DNA of 64,000 bases, taken from contig NZ_JACJFM010000020.1 of the NCBI RefSeq assembly GCF_014164585.1, positions 4,838 to 68,837 on the forward strand. Direction: 5' to 3'. Source of the stretch: Oceanospirillum sediminis (GTDB lineage Bacteria; Pseudomonadota; Gammaproteobacteria; Pseudomonadales; Halomonadaceae). The position numbers and the translations under genes are program-made. This document shows positions 29,983 to 40,341 of the stretch, in pieces. Numbering within the stretch: position 1 is the first letter of the stretch; each line of letters opens with the position of its first letter. The notes beneath the pieces are model-generated. The model saw only the letters and a program-made list of their open reading frames with translations. It made no database searches and was not told the DNA's origin.

Positions 29983-31095
29983 ATGCAAGCATTAACCATT
30001 GATCAGGATTATCTTAAGAATACCCTGATGTCTCTGTTAACCATCCCCAGTCCCGCCGGCATGACCGACAGTGTGGTGCAGTGGGTTTGCCATGAGCTGG
30101 AAAATCTGGGCATTGAATATGAACTGACCCGTCGCGGCGCTATTCGGGCTAATCTGTATGGTCGACAGAACAGTCCTGATCGGGCGATTGCGGCCCATTT
30201 GGACACCCTGGGTGCTATCGTTCGAAAATATAAAGCCAATGGCCGCCTGGAGATCGCTTCTATTGGCACCTGGCCTGCGCGCTCCGCTGAAGGCGCCCGT
30301 GTGACCGTATTCACCGAAAGTGGCCGCACCTATCGGGGCACCATACTGCCGAAAAAAGCCTCTGGTCATACTTACGGCAGTGAAGTGGATAAACAGGAAG
30401 CCAGTTGGAACAATCTTGAACTACGTCTGGATCATACATTGTCCTGCGCTGAAGATCTCGAAGCCGCAGGGATCAATGTTGGTGATATTATCGCTGTAGA
30501 CCCTCAGCCAGAGTTCTGCGCTAACGGTTTCTGGGTATCCCGTTTTCTGGATGATAAAGCCGGCGCTGCCGCTCTGCTGGCCGCGGCTAAAGCGATCAAA
30601 GAGCATAATCAGCCACTGGAGATGGATTGCCATCTGCTGTTTACCATCTCGGAAGAGGTCGGTGTTGGTGCATCCCATATATTACATGGCGATGTGGCTG
30701 AGTTGCTGGCGGTAGATAACGGCACCATCGCCCCTGAACAAAACACTTCAGAGTATGGCGTGACCATTGCGATGCAGGACTCCAGTGGCCCCTTTGACCG
30801 CCACTTAACTCATCATCTGATAAACCTGTGTAAAGAACACCGCCTGGAATTCAGCCGGGATGTATTTCGCTATTATCGCAGTGATGCCGCGGCAGCATTG
30901 GAAGCGGGTAGCGATATCCGTACGGGACTGATCTGTTTTGCTCTGGATGCCTCTCATGGTTATGAGCGCACCCATCAGTCTTCAGTGGCAACGGTTGCTC
31001 AGTTGCTGACTCTGTATATGCAATCCGGCCCCCTGTTTCATCGTGATGAACATGCTCTGGGTCCCCTGAAAGACTTCCCCATTAAAGATATATAG
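29983..31095 (+). CDS. NAGGN-system M42 family metallopeptidase
   Basis: This 370-residue M42-type aminopeptidase shows the two-metal set: A-A-H-L-D-T (His and a catalytic Asp), F-L-D-D-K-A-G (bridging Asp), S-E-E-V-G-V-G (base Glu and ligand Glu), A-V-D-N-G and a late A-S-H-G-Y-E-R-T-H. It starts 11 bases after the synthetase stop with GAGAGG as Shine-Dalgarno. M42 genes of this subgroup regularly accompany NAGGN biosynthesis; degradation or turnover of the dipeptide is the probable role (inference). Confidence 0.92.
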   Translation: MQALTIDQDYLKNTLMSLLTIPSPAGMTDSVVQWVCHELENLGIEYELTRRGAIRANLYGRQNSPDRAIAAHLDTLGAIVRKYKANGRLEIASIGTWPARSAEGARVTVFTESGRTYRGTILPKKASGHTYGSEVDKQEASWNNLELRLDHTLSCAEDLEAAGINVGDIIAVDPQPEFCANGFWVSRFLDDKAGAAALLAAAKAIKEHNQPLEMDCHLLFTISEEVGVGASHILHGDVAELLAVDNGTIAPEQNTSEYGVTIAMQDSSGPFDRHLTHHLINLCKEHRLEFSRDVFRYYRSDAAAALEAGSDIRTGLICFALDASHGYERTHQSSVATVAQLLTLYMQSGPLFHRDEHALGPLKDFPIKDI

Positions 31096-31158
31096 TTTCT
31101 TGATGAGCTTTCAGGCGACCACTATACAACACAAAGTTACATAAAAACGGTTGAATTG

Positions 31159-31197
31159 CTGCTGTTCTCTTCAGCTGGAAAGCGTTGAGAACAGCAG
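31159..31197 (+). terminator. Hairpin after NAGGN operon
   Basis: CTGCTGTTCTC and GAGAACAGCAG pair perfectly over 11 bp with a 17-base loop, followed by AACATTATTT. The T tract is weak, so termination is probable rather than certain. Confidence 0.65.
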
Positions 31198-31355
31198 AAC
31201 ATTATTTATGTATACTGAGCTTTTCCAGATATGACTATAATTTGATCATCACGGATCAGTTGATCTCCAGGCAACTCTGCTCATGATCTCAAAGTTATCT
31301 CTGCCACACGCTTAATTAAGCTTTCCCGGCCAGGGCTTTTAGAAAATGGATCAAT

Positions 31356-32210
31356 ATGAAAAATGACAATCAGCAGCTTGAAGAGATTATTACAATCGAA
31401 TCAGGCTCACTGTCTCTAAGAGAAATCAGTCATATCACTTCAACCCCGGAAAGACTGCAGTTCTACGAAAAAAAGTACCCTGACATCCTGTACTCAACCC
31501 TTCTTATGTCTCTCACACATGAGTCTTACACAGAAGCACAGGCTAAACGTTTATGGTCCGGGATCAGACAGCATATGGATAAGCTAAACAATATCCTTCA
31601 AAGAGATGTCGGTCTCAGCGTCGCCACACTTGATTATTTAACCAATTGTTCTGAGCACCTGTCGGCTCCTAAAATCATCGAGCAGGATAAAAGTGATTTT
31701 GTAAGTCGGGCAGCAACGATTGATGAGCTTACAGGCCTTTATATCCGTGATGTTTTCGATGTTATGATCAAAACAAGCATTGGGAATGCTATACATAACA
31801 ACACACCTCTATGCCTGTTAATGATCGATATCGATGATTTTAAGCAGGTTAATGATAATTATGGCCATATGACCGGAGATAAAGTGCTGGCAGAATTAGG
31901 CGCCTGTCTGAAGCAGTCTATCCGGGAATCAGACATGGCAATTCGCTATGGAGGTGAGGAGCTTTCGGTCATTATGCCTGAAACAAAGGAGAAAAATGCA
32001 TCTAAAGTAGGCGAGCGTATCCGTAAACAGGTTGAACAGTTAGAATTTGATGGATTTTCTGTAACCGTCAGTATTGGTTTAGGTTCGTTAAATAAAGTAT
32101 GCAGGACTCCAGAAACATTAATATCGGCTGCAGATGAAGCATTATATGAAGCTAAACATAATGGCAAAAACCAGCTAATAATTTCTCAATGCGCAATACG
32201 GGAAAATTGA
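31356..32210 (+). CDS. Soluble diguanylate cyclase (GGEEL)
   Basis: This 284-residue protein has a helical N-terminal domain of unknown type (about 1-115) and a GGDEF domain whose signature reads G-G-E-E-L (199-203), a functional variant. The RxxD inhibitory site (R-E-S-D) is five residues before it. A D-E-L-T-G-L-Y-I-R-D segment at about 125 marks the start of the domain. There is no membrane segment. It lies alone, 260 bases after the NAGGN operon, and may not be co-regulated with it. Confidence 0.92.
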   Translation: MKNDNQQLEEIITIESGSLSLREISHITSTPERLQFYEKKYPDILYSTLLMSLTHESYTEAQAKRLWSGIRQHMDKLNNILQRDVGLSVATLDYLTNCSEHLSAPKIIEQDKSDFVSRAATIDELTGLYIRDVFDVMIKTSIGNAIHNNTPLCLLMIDIDDFKQVNDNYGHMTGDKVLAELGACLKQSIRESDMAIRYGGEELSVIMPETKEKNASKVGERIRKQVEQLEFDGFSVTVSIGLGSLNKVCRTPETLISAADEALYEAKHNGKNQLIISQCAIREN

Positions 32211-32540
32211 CTCATTTACCCTGAGATATAAATCTGCAGGGGTTCTGACAATACAGCATTTAAGAGAGCAGAGTGCCAGCAAACGGTATTGTAAATCTTA
32301 GCCTGAACCAGTCTTGGTGTATGCATGCCTCCATAAGCAGCCCGATTACCACAAGCCGAATAGGATTATCCTGGCCAGGTATTCACCAGCTTATCCGTTG
32401 GCAGATAAATTAATAATGTTGTCAATAAGGGCGATAAAGCAACGACCAAACCTCTGGCGCGAGGTCTGGTCATATTAGTCATTTCTTCTGGGTACTCAGA
32501 GCTGTACCCGGATCCCTCCCGGTTGGGTGAGTGCCTCATT
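32211..32540. other. 330-bp region between convergent genes
   Basis: No convincing gene. It holds the imperfect hairpin at 32444-32471 and otherwise unremarkable sequence. Together with the start-less fragment beyond it this may be decayed DNA. Confidence 0.45.
32444..32471. terminator. Probable terminator hairpin between convergent units
   Basis: GACCAAACCTC and GAGGTCTGGTC pair over 11 positions with one mismatch and a 6-base loop. It lies downstream of the diguanylate cyclase (+) and of the gene remnant (-). Neither side has a strong T tract. Confidence 0.5.
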
Positions 32541-33056
32541 CTAAGTTGATTTTTTCTCTGTCTCAGCAGGTTTGTTCTGAGTCGCATCCTTGTCAGTAAC
32601 AGACAGTTTCTGAGGATGCCACTGAATCAGATTGACCAGTTGTCGGTAGTCTGATTCTGACAGAAGAAAGCTGTAATCCGACTGTTCGGGTGTCAGATAA
32701 TACGTATTATCCTGTTCTGATAAATTCAGTTGAAGATCATTTTTACCCTTAGCCGACAGAGTTAATGAAAGTGCTGATGATGTCATAGGCAGAGTATCTG
32801 CCAGTCCCTCAATGGTGAGCCCTGAAAGCTGTTCGGCAAACTGCTCTGCCTGATTCTGCAAAGCGTTCTCATCCAGTGCTGCGATCTGACCTTTTGTCAG
32901 CTGCCAATAGCCCTGCTGTTTCTCTAAACTGAACCGGTCCGTGGTGATCTCCTCTTTCTGTTTAACCTGGTTATTCTGCCCGTCCGCTTCGTTGTTATCC
33001 GAGTGGCTATCTGAGCGGCTATTCGATTCACCCGCGTTCCTTTCATCAAGGCGTAC
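32541..33056 (-). pseudogene. Start-less gene remnant, C-terminal part of a DUF4340-like protein
   Basis: The frame is open for 172 codons from a stop at 33057-33059 to the stop at 32541-32543, but I find no ATG or GTG in it; only a TTG at 32859-32861 that would skip a clearly protein-like section. The sequence reads a polar Asn/Ser/Asp linker, then D-R-F-S-L-E-K-Q-Q-G-Y-W-Q-L-T and a helix/strand pattern that resembles the repeats of DUF4340 proteins of ABC-type operons (weak recognition). I infer loss of the 5' part. A TTG-started 106-residue product remains possible. Confidence 0.5.
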
Positions 33057-33163
33057 TTATGATGTCGTCCGAAAAATAGAGTCGCTGGGAAAATGGTATC
33101 GTTCAGAAAGTGACGTCGCTCGGAAATTTGATAAGAGGTTGTTTAACGAATAGCCGCACAGGG

Positions 33164-33189
33164 CAAAAAAGGGGGGCGGTAAGCCCCCC
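33164..33189 (-). terminator. Intrinsic terminator of groESL
   Basis: On the minus strand GGGGGGC, loop TTACC, GCCCCCC, then six T. The stem is all G:C. It lies about 80 bases past the groEL stop. Confidence 0.93.
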
Positions 33190-33268
33190 AAACGACTTGT
33201 CAGTAAAGGTCTGTAAAGACTAAAAAATGCAGGACTATTCGCTTACAACACGGGAAGGCAAGGTTTTA

Positions 33269-35211
<1,943 letters not shown>

Positions 35212-35277
35212 TAAACAGATCTCCTATAATGAGGTTTAATCAGAAACAAAACAGGGTCAGATCCTGTCAAAATCGCT

Positions 35278-35305
35278 AGATAGGGTCACTGAAAAGAGTT
35301 TCAAG
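35278..35305 (-). promoter_or_regulatory. Sigma-32 heat-shock promoter of groESL
   Basis: On the minus strand, CTTGAAA (plus 35299-35305), 13 bases, then CCCTATCT (plus 35278-35285). This fits the sigma-32 consensus CTTGAAA-N13-15-CCCCATNT with few mismatches. The groES start lies 67 bases further on. No CIRCE-type inverted repeat is seen. Confidence 0.9.
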
Positions 35306-35477
35306 ACTTTTTCTGAAAAAAATTTAAAAAAATTATCTGGCGATAAAAGTCATGGAATACAGCAGGTTAAACTGAACCCATAAACTTTTTCTGTATTGAT
35401 TTGTCGATTGGTTCAGAGGTATACCGAAAATACGAAATACCTGTTTATGCTTGAATATGCGTATTTGGAGGTGCTTT

Positions 35478-36071
35478 ATGGCTTCATCTTCCATTATTCA
35501 GAAAACATCACTCAGTGCTTATTTTCATGAGCAGTTAATACATTTTGGCGGTGGGCTTAAACCTCAGCCTCATGAAGATACCCTCTGGTATCTGGGTGAG
35601 ATGCTTGCCCGTTTGGGAGACAGTCGACAGCTGTTTGCCTATCAGGATGGTGAATACGGTCTCAGGCCTCTGGCGCTGCTGTATCAGGATGCCTTAAATA
35701 GTGAGCGTATGTGGCAGCGCTGCTTAATTCTGCGCCAGTTAGGCGATCTGTCACTGTTTATGTCAGCATTGTTCCCTGAAGTTTTTGCCCGTAAGGGCCT
35801 GGGTAAAGACTACCTCAGTGGTATGGGCGGCGGGGCTTATGAATATCTGGCGGATCATGATCATCATGCCCCCCACATATATCTGGAGCTTTCCAGTGCT
35901 TTTGAGGAGATGATTGCGCTGGTTGCTCAGGTATGCAGTCGAAACACCCTATCTGATACGGATAATGTGATTGCGATTTATCAGCAATGGCAGAAGACTA
36001 AAGAACCAGGGCTGGCAAACAAGTTAAGGGTTCTGGGCATTGATGTGGATCATATGGGATCTCACCATTGA
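35478..36071 (+). CDS. Conserved-looking hypothetical protein, 197 residues
   Basis: I choose the ATG at 35478 because GGAGG precedes it at 7 bases. The protein is mostly alpha-helical and soluble, with a helical bundle feel (Y-F-H-E-Q-L start, many Leu heptads), a Gly-rich turn (L-S-G-M-G-G-G-A-Y-E-Y-L), then a His-rich patch D-H-D-H-H-A-P-H and a C-terminal H-M-G-S-H-H. The His clusters could bind metal, but this is speculative. I do not recognise the family. It diverges from groES and precedes the HtpX-like gene by 150 bases. Confidence 0.75.
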   Translation: MASSSIIQKTSLSAYFHEQLIHFGGGLKPQPHEDTLWYLGEMLARLGDSRQLFAYQDGEYGLRPLALLYQDALNSERMWQRCLILRQLGDLSLFMSALFPEVFARKGLGKDYLSGMGGGAYEYLADHDHHAPHIYLELSSAFEEMIALVAQVCSRNTLSDTDNVIAIYQQWQKTKEPGLANKLRVLGIDVDHMGSHH

Positions 36072-36220
36072 TTTTCTGATCAGTAGCCCTTACACCCTAT
36101 AGTGTTATCAGTGCACTAAGCATCGTACTTGTATGCGCTACACCTGAGTGACAACGCCGAAAAGGGGAAAGAGTAAAAGTAATCCTTTCGGGCATGTATC
36201 AGGTGGGCAGAGGGGGTACT

Positions 36221-37132
36221 ATGAATCAGTTCAATGTGAAAAAGCATCAGCGGCGCAATACGCTGCATACTCTGGTGTCAGTGTGCTCGATGTCGTTGTT
36301 ACTGGCATTCAGTGTTTATCTGTTATTCGGCTGGAGCTTCTGGCTGTGTCTGTTGGTTGTCAGTGCAGTTCTGGTGACCACTCTGCGACTGTTGCCCACG
36401 CACTGGACATTGCGGATCTATAATGCTCGTCGGTTGAGCTATCAGGAGGCACCTGAGTTGTATCGTGTCGCTCAGATATTGTCTCAGCGTGCAGGACTTA
36501 ACCGGGTGCCTGAGTTGTACTGGATACCCAGTCGTATGTTGAATGCCTTTTCTGTGGGCGATGAAGCCCGCTCTGGTGTGGGCTTAACTTACGGGCTGCT
36601 GAACACCCTGACCCAACGTGAACTGGCCGGGGTGATGGCCCATGAGATCAGTCATATTGCCCATAATGATACTCGCTTGATGACCTTAGCCGACATGATC
36701 AGCCGGTTAAACTATCTACTGGCGCTGGCGGCCTGTGTGATGACGCTGCTATTAACGCCGATGGTGCTGGCAGGATTAGTGGATTTGTCTCTGCTAGCCC
36801 TGTTGCTGTTAGTGTTAATCCCCTGGTTGTCGGGAATGTTGCAGATGAAACTGTCCCGAACCCGTGAGTTTTCCGCTGATCTGCAGGCTGTTCATCTGAC
36901 AGGTGATCCGGTAGGACTTGCTTCTGCTCTGGCAAAAATAGATATGGGTGGTCGCAAGGGATGGCAGCGGATACTTCCAGGCTACCAACAATCACAGCCG
37001 TCTTTACTACGCTCTCATCCTGCAACTGAAGAACGAATTCGTGTGCTGAGACAACTTGAAACACCCTGGGCTTCCCATGTAAAGGTGGGGGCAGTTTATG
37101 ACCACCCCCGATTGAGCAGAGTCAATATCTGA
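36221..37132 (+). CDS. HtpX-like M48 membrane metalloprotease
   Basis: From the ATG at 36221 (AGAGGGGG upstream) the product has 303 residues. There are two N-terminal membrane helices (about 15-60), then the M48 zinc motif H-E-I-S-H (about 142-146) in M-A-H-E-I-S-H-I-A-H-N-D, two further membrane segments (about 170-205), and a third zinc ligand region with T-R-E-F-S-A-D. This is the HtpX/peptidase M48B layout: a membrane protease that degrades misfolded membrane proteins. Its place beside groESL suggests a shared stress role, although no sigma-32 site was found for it. Confidence 0.88.
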   Translation: MNQFNVKKHQRRNTLHTLVSVCSMSLLLAFSVYLLFGWSFWLCLLVVSAVLVTTLRLLPTHWTLRIYNARRLSYQEAPELYRVAQILSQRAGLNRVPELYWIPSRMLNAFSVGDEARSGVGLTYGLLNTLTQRELAGVMAHEISHIAHNDTRLMTLADMISRLNYLLALAACVMTLLLTPMVLAGLVDLSLLALLLLVLIPWLSGMLQMKLSRTREFSADLQAVHLTGDPVGLASALAKIDMGGRKGWQRILPGYQQSQPSLLRSHPATEERIRVLRQLETPWASHVKVGAVYDHPRLSRVNI

Positions 37133-37297
37133 GCGTGCGATTTTAGTGCCTCGGATGCCTGCACTGATACCAGAATCGAAAGCGGCGTCCAGGCTACCTT
37201 GTATCGCAGGATTGATTTCCCGCTATTTCAGATGAGCCTGTGCTGCTGTTTGTATTTATCTGTTGCTGATTTGTAAGGTCGCTGTGGTGTTTCCAGA

Positions 37298-38419
37298 TCA
37301 GCGGCCTGCCTTTATCTCAGTCCAGGTACGATTACGTATTTTGGCCACTTTAGGATTTTCTTCCATGCTGATAAACAGATTGTCGCGTACCGATTGTGCC
37401 GGATAGATAGCCGGATCGTTAGCGATTTCCGGGTTGATCAGAGCGGTTGAGGCAGGATTCGGATTGGCGTACCAGACGTAATCTGTGATCTCTGCAATCA
37501 CTTCAGGGCGCATCAGATAATTGATAAATTTATGGGCGTTTTCAGCATTTTTAGCATCTGCCGGGATTAGCAGCATATCAAACCACATTTCACTGCCTTC
37601 TTTTGGGATGCTGTAAACGACTTCTACACCATTGCCAGCTTCTTCAGCCCGTGCCGATGCCTGGAAAATATCACCGGAAAAACCGACTGCGACACAGATA
37701 TCACCATTGGCCAGATCATTGGTGTACTGAGATGAGGTGAACTGTTTGATATAAGGGCGCACCGCTTTCAGTGTTTTGGTGGCAGGGCTATTGGATTTAA
37801 AATGCTGACGCCCACGAGCATTGGGGTCTTCCCCGTTGTAGATCAGGGCGAATGGGAACATTTCATCGGAGGAGTCCAGGAAAGTGACGCCACACTCTGC
37901 CAGCTTTTTCATGTTTTCCGGATTAAATACCAGATCCCAGCTGTTCAGTGGGGCGTTATCTCCCAGCACTTCTGCTACCAGCTCAGGATTGTAGCCAATA
38001 CCTGTTGTACCCCACAGATAAGGTACGCCGTACTGATTGCCGGGGTCTTTATTCTCCAGCATAGCCATCAGTTCAGGGTCCATATTTTTCAGATTGGGCA
38101 GTAAGGCCTTGTCCAGCTTGCGGAAAATACCAGCTTTGATCTGTAATGACATAAAGTGTGAGGTGGGAACAACCAGATCATAACCGGTATTGCCTGCCAG
38201 CAATTTGGCTTCCAGTGTTTCATTACTGTCATAGACATCGTAATTGACTTTAATACCGGTTTCTTTCTCAAAGCGGGCGATGGTGTCCTCTCCGATATAA
38301 TCTGACCAGTTATAAAAATTCAGTATTTCCTGTGCCCAGCTTGCCGGAGCCCAGGCAGCCATGCTCAGAGCAGCGGTTGCTGCCAGTTTTTTTAAATGGG
38401 ATGACATCGCTGTTGTCAT
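37298..38419 (-). CDS. Putrescine/spermidine-type periplasmic binding protein
   Basis: This 373-residue protein has a signal peptide (cleavage after A-S-W-A) and the start L-N-F-Y-N-W-S-D-Y-I-G typical of PotF/PotD/SpuD-type proteins. Acidic and aromatic ligand-pocket positions follow the polyamine-binding pattern (N-W-S-D-Y, V-P-T-S-H-F, G-F-S-G-D-I-F). It should deliver putrescine to an ABC transporter. No permease or ATPase genes are adjacent. It lies directly downstream of the puuA-like gene on the same strand (181-base gap). Confidence 0.93.
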   Translation of the reverse strand: MTTAMSSHLKKLAATAALSMAAWAPASWAQEILNFYNWSDYIGEDTIARFEKETGIKVNYDVYDSNETLEAKLLAGNTGYDLVVPTSHFMSLQIKAGIFRKLDKALLPNLKNMDPELMAMLENKDPGNQYGVPYLWGTTGIGYNPELVAEVLGDNAPLNSWDLVFNPENMKKLAECGVTFLDSSDEMFPFALIYNGEDPNARGRQHFKSNSPATKTLKAVRPYIKQFTSSQYTNDLANGDICVAVGFSGDIFQASARAEEAGNGVEVVYSIPKEGSEMWFDMLLIPADAKNAENAHKFINYLMRPEVIAEITDYVWYANPNPASTALINPEIANDPAIYPAQSVRDNLFISMEENPKVAKIRNRTWTEIKAGR

Positions 38420-38600
38420 TGTTGTAGCCTCTCGTCAATGTTTATAAGCACGGAACATAAGTATTGTTATACAGGCTTGCCTGCAGCCGGATACGGCAGA
38501 TACTGGCAGCAAGGTTATGCTCAGATGTGTTGTAAATGTCAGGCAATAGCCGGTTGCCTCACAGAAAATGTGACAGCCAGCTATTGGATTGAAAACCGAT

Positions 38601-39947
38601 TCAGACTGTTAACAGGAGAAATTCACGTTCCCATGAACTGATGACCTTATTGAAGGTTTCAAACTCCGCGCGTTTTACTCCTACATAAGCATCAATAAAG
38701 CGTTTACCCAGTATATCCTGTAACTCAGGGCAGTCTTCCAGCAACCTCAGAGCCTCTTCCAGGGAGCGGGCAACTTCCACAGGATCGCCTTCTTCTGCTG
38801 TAATACCGGCCGCAGGGGCAGCTGGCTTAATACCGGATTTCATACCGAGATAGCCGCAGGCGAGGCTGGCAGCTATAGCCAGGTATGGATTGCAATCTGC
38901 GCCGGGGAAGCGGTTTTCCAGACGAGTAGCTGCTAAAGGCGCTTCAGGAGCGCGTAATCCGGCTGTCCGATTGTCTATGCCCCATTCAAAGTTCACCGGT
39001 GCTGCAATTTCCGGAGCAAAGCGGCGATAGGAGTTCACATTAGGGGCATAAAAAGAGATGGCGTGCGGGGTGTATTTTTGCAGGCCTCCGACGTAGTGAT
39101 AGAAAGCCTCCGAAAATTGACCCTCTTTTGTTCCGGCAAAAATATTCTGGCCGGTTTTTATATCAATCAGACTCTGGTGGATATGCATTGAACTGCCAGG
39201 TTCGTTCTGCATCGGTTTTGCCATAAAGGTGGCATACATTCCGTGCTTCAGGGCTGTTTCACGCAGGGTTCGTTTGAAAATAAATACCTGATCAGCCAGG
39301 CTGAGAGCATCCCCGTGCAGGAAGTTGATTTCCATCTGAGCTGCGCCGGATTCATGTATCAGGGTATCTACATCCAGTTGCAGTTCATCACAGTAGCTGT
39401 AGAGAGTATCAATGACCGGATTGAATTCATTCACTGCATCAATGCTGTAGGACTGGCGGGCTGTTTCCCTGCGACCTGAGCGGCCGGTTGCCGGTTTGAG
39501 TTCATAATCCGGATCGATATTTTTCTGTACCAGATAAAACTCAACTTCCGGGGCTATCACTGGTCTGAGTCCTTCTTTTTCATACAGGCTAAGCACCCGA
39601 CGCAGTACAGAACGGCTGGACAAAGGGTGTAACTCTCCATCACTGGTATAACAGTCATTGATCACCAGTGCTGTTGGCTCATCTGCCCAGGGGACCAGAC
39701 GCAATGTATTCGGGTCTGGTTCCAGCACCATATCTCTGTCTGTAGGGTCAACAATGTCGTAGTGGTTATCTGCCCACTCTCCGTTGACGGTTTGCACTAG
39801 CAGGGTCTCGGGTATTTTCCCCCCTTTTTCAGCCAGAAACTTTTCTGTTGGATAGAATTTACCCCGGGCATTGCCTGTCATGTCCGGCAGGGTGGACTCT
39901 ACTTCTGTAATGGCATTCTCTTTGAGAAAGCTTGCCACGGCTTCCAT
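38601..39947 (-). CDS. puuA: Glutamine-synthetase-family gamma-glutamylpolyamine synthetase
   Basis: The 448-residue sequence has the glutamine synthetase fold with catalytic-domain motifs: E-V-E-F-Y-L early, E-S-G-A-A-Q-M-E-I-N-F, and S-S-M-H-I-H-Q-S-L. Its length and divergence from GlnA (no adenylylation Tyr motif seen) point to the PuuA group, which joins glutamate to putrescine. The genetic context, with a polyamine-binding protein after it and a PuuB-like oxidase diverging from it, supports this. It shares the 394-base divergent region with puuB. Confidence 0.93.
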   Translation of the reverse strand: MEAVASFLKENAITEVESTLPDMTGNARGKFYPTEKFLAEKGGKIPETLLVQTVNGEWADNHYDIVDPTDRDMVLEPDPNTLRLVPWADEPTALVINDCYTSDGELHPLSSRSVLRRVLSLYEKEGLRPVIAPEVEFYLVQKNIDPDYELKPATGRSGRRETARQSYSIDAVNEFNPVIDTLYSYCDELQLDVDTLIHESGAAQMEINFLHGDALSLADQVFIFKRTLRETALKHGMYATFMAKPMQNEPGSSMHIHQSLIDIKTGQNIFAGTKEGQFSEAFYHYVGGLQKYTPHAISFYAPNVNSYRRFAPEIAAPVNFEWGIDNRTAGLRAPEAPLAATRLENRFPGADCNPYLAIAASLACGYLGMKSGIKPAAPAAGITAEEGDPVEVARSLEEALRLLEDCPELQDILGKRFIDAYVGVKRAEFETFNKVISSWEREFLLLTV

Positions 39948-40341
39948 ACATCACCTATTTGATTTTTGCTTTTGTCACATCTTCGCTGTGTAGCAGGTAT
40001 CAGATATCGCGAATTTGATATTTGCTCTTCGGCTATCAGTATTAGCCTGCAGATCGATGTGACGGCTTCATACTATGTTCGGGGAAGTAGTGCTGACCCG
40101 GAACTGTTAAGTCGAACTATTTTTCGGAAAAAAATCTTAATGCTTTTTTTAATCCGAATTATGATTCAGTTTTAAGGCTAAAATATGAAAAGGTCTAAAT
40201 CAATACTAAAATTTAAATTTAAACGTTTTAATGTGGGTTGAAATGTTTTTTAACCAGAATTATTATTCGGGTTTTTGGTTGGCTTTTTGATATCTTAAAC
40301 ACACTTTGATAAATATTAAGCCGGTTTTTCTTGGAGGGTAA
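39948..40341. promoter_or_regulatory. Divergent puuA/puuB control region with repeated dyads
   Basis: This 394-base AT-rich region carries both promoters. The dyad pattern GAATNATNATTC occurs twice exactly (GAATTATGATTC at 40156-40167 and GAATTATTATTC at 40257-40268), and a weaker copy (GAACTATTTTTC) lies at 40114-40125. The first two weaker/strong centres are 42 bases apart, near four helical turns. These are candidate operators for the TetR-type protein encoded at 41677 (inference). Confidence 0.55.

Noticed and set aside
32366-32587. 73-codon minus-strand frame overlapping the 3' end of the remnant
   Set aside because: Arg-rich random composition, no ribosome-binding site and a convergent-terminator hairpin in its middle.
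32941-33153. 70-codon plus-strand open frame between the remnant and groEL
   Set aside because: No Shine-Dalgarno and it lies opposite the start-less remnant; I could not match it to a transposase or other family.
35212-35345. CIRCE/HrcA operator before groES
   Set aside because: No long inverted repeat of the CIRCE type; the sigma-32 elements explain the region.
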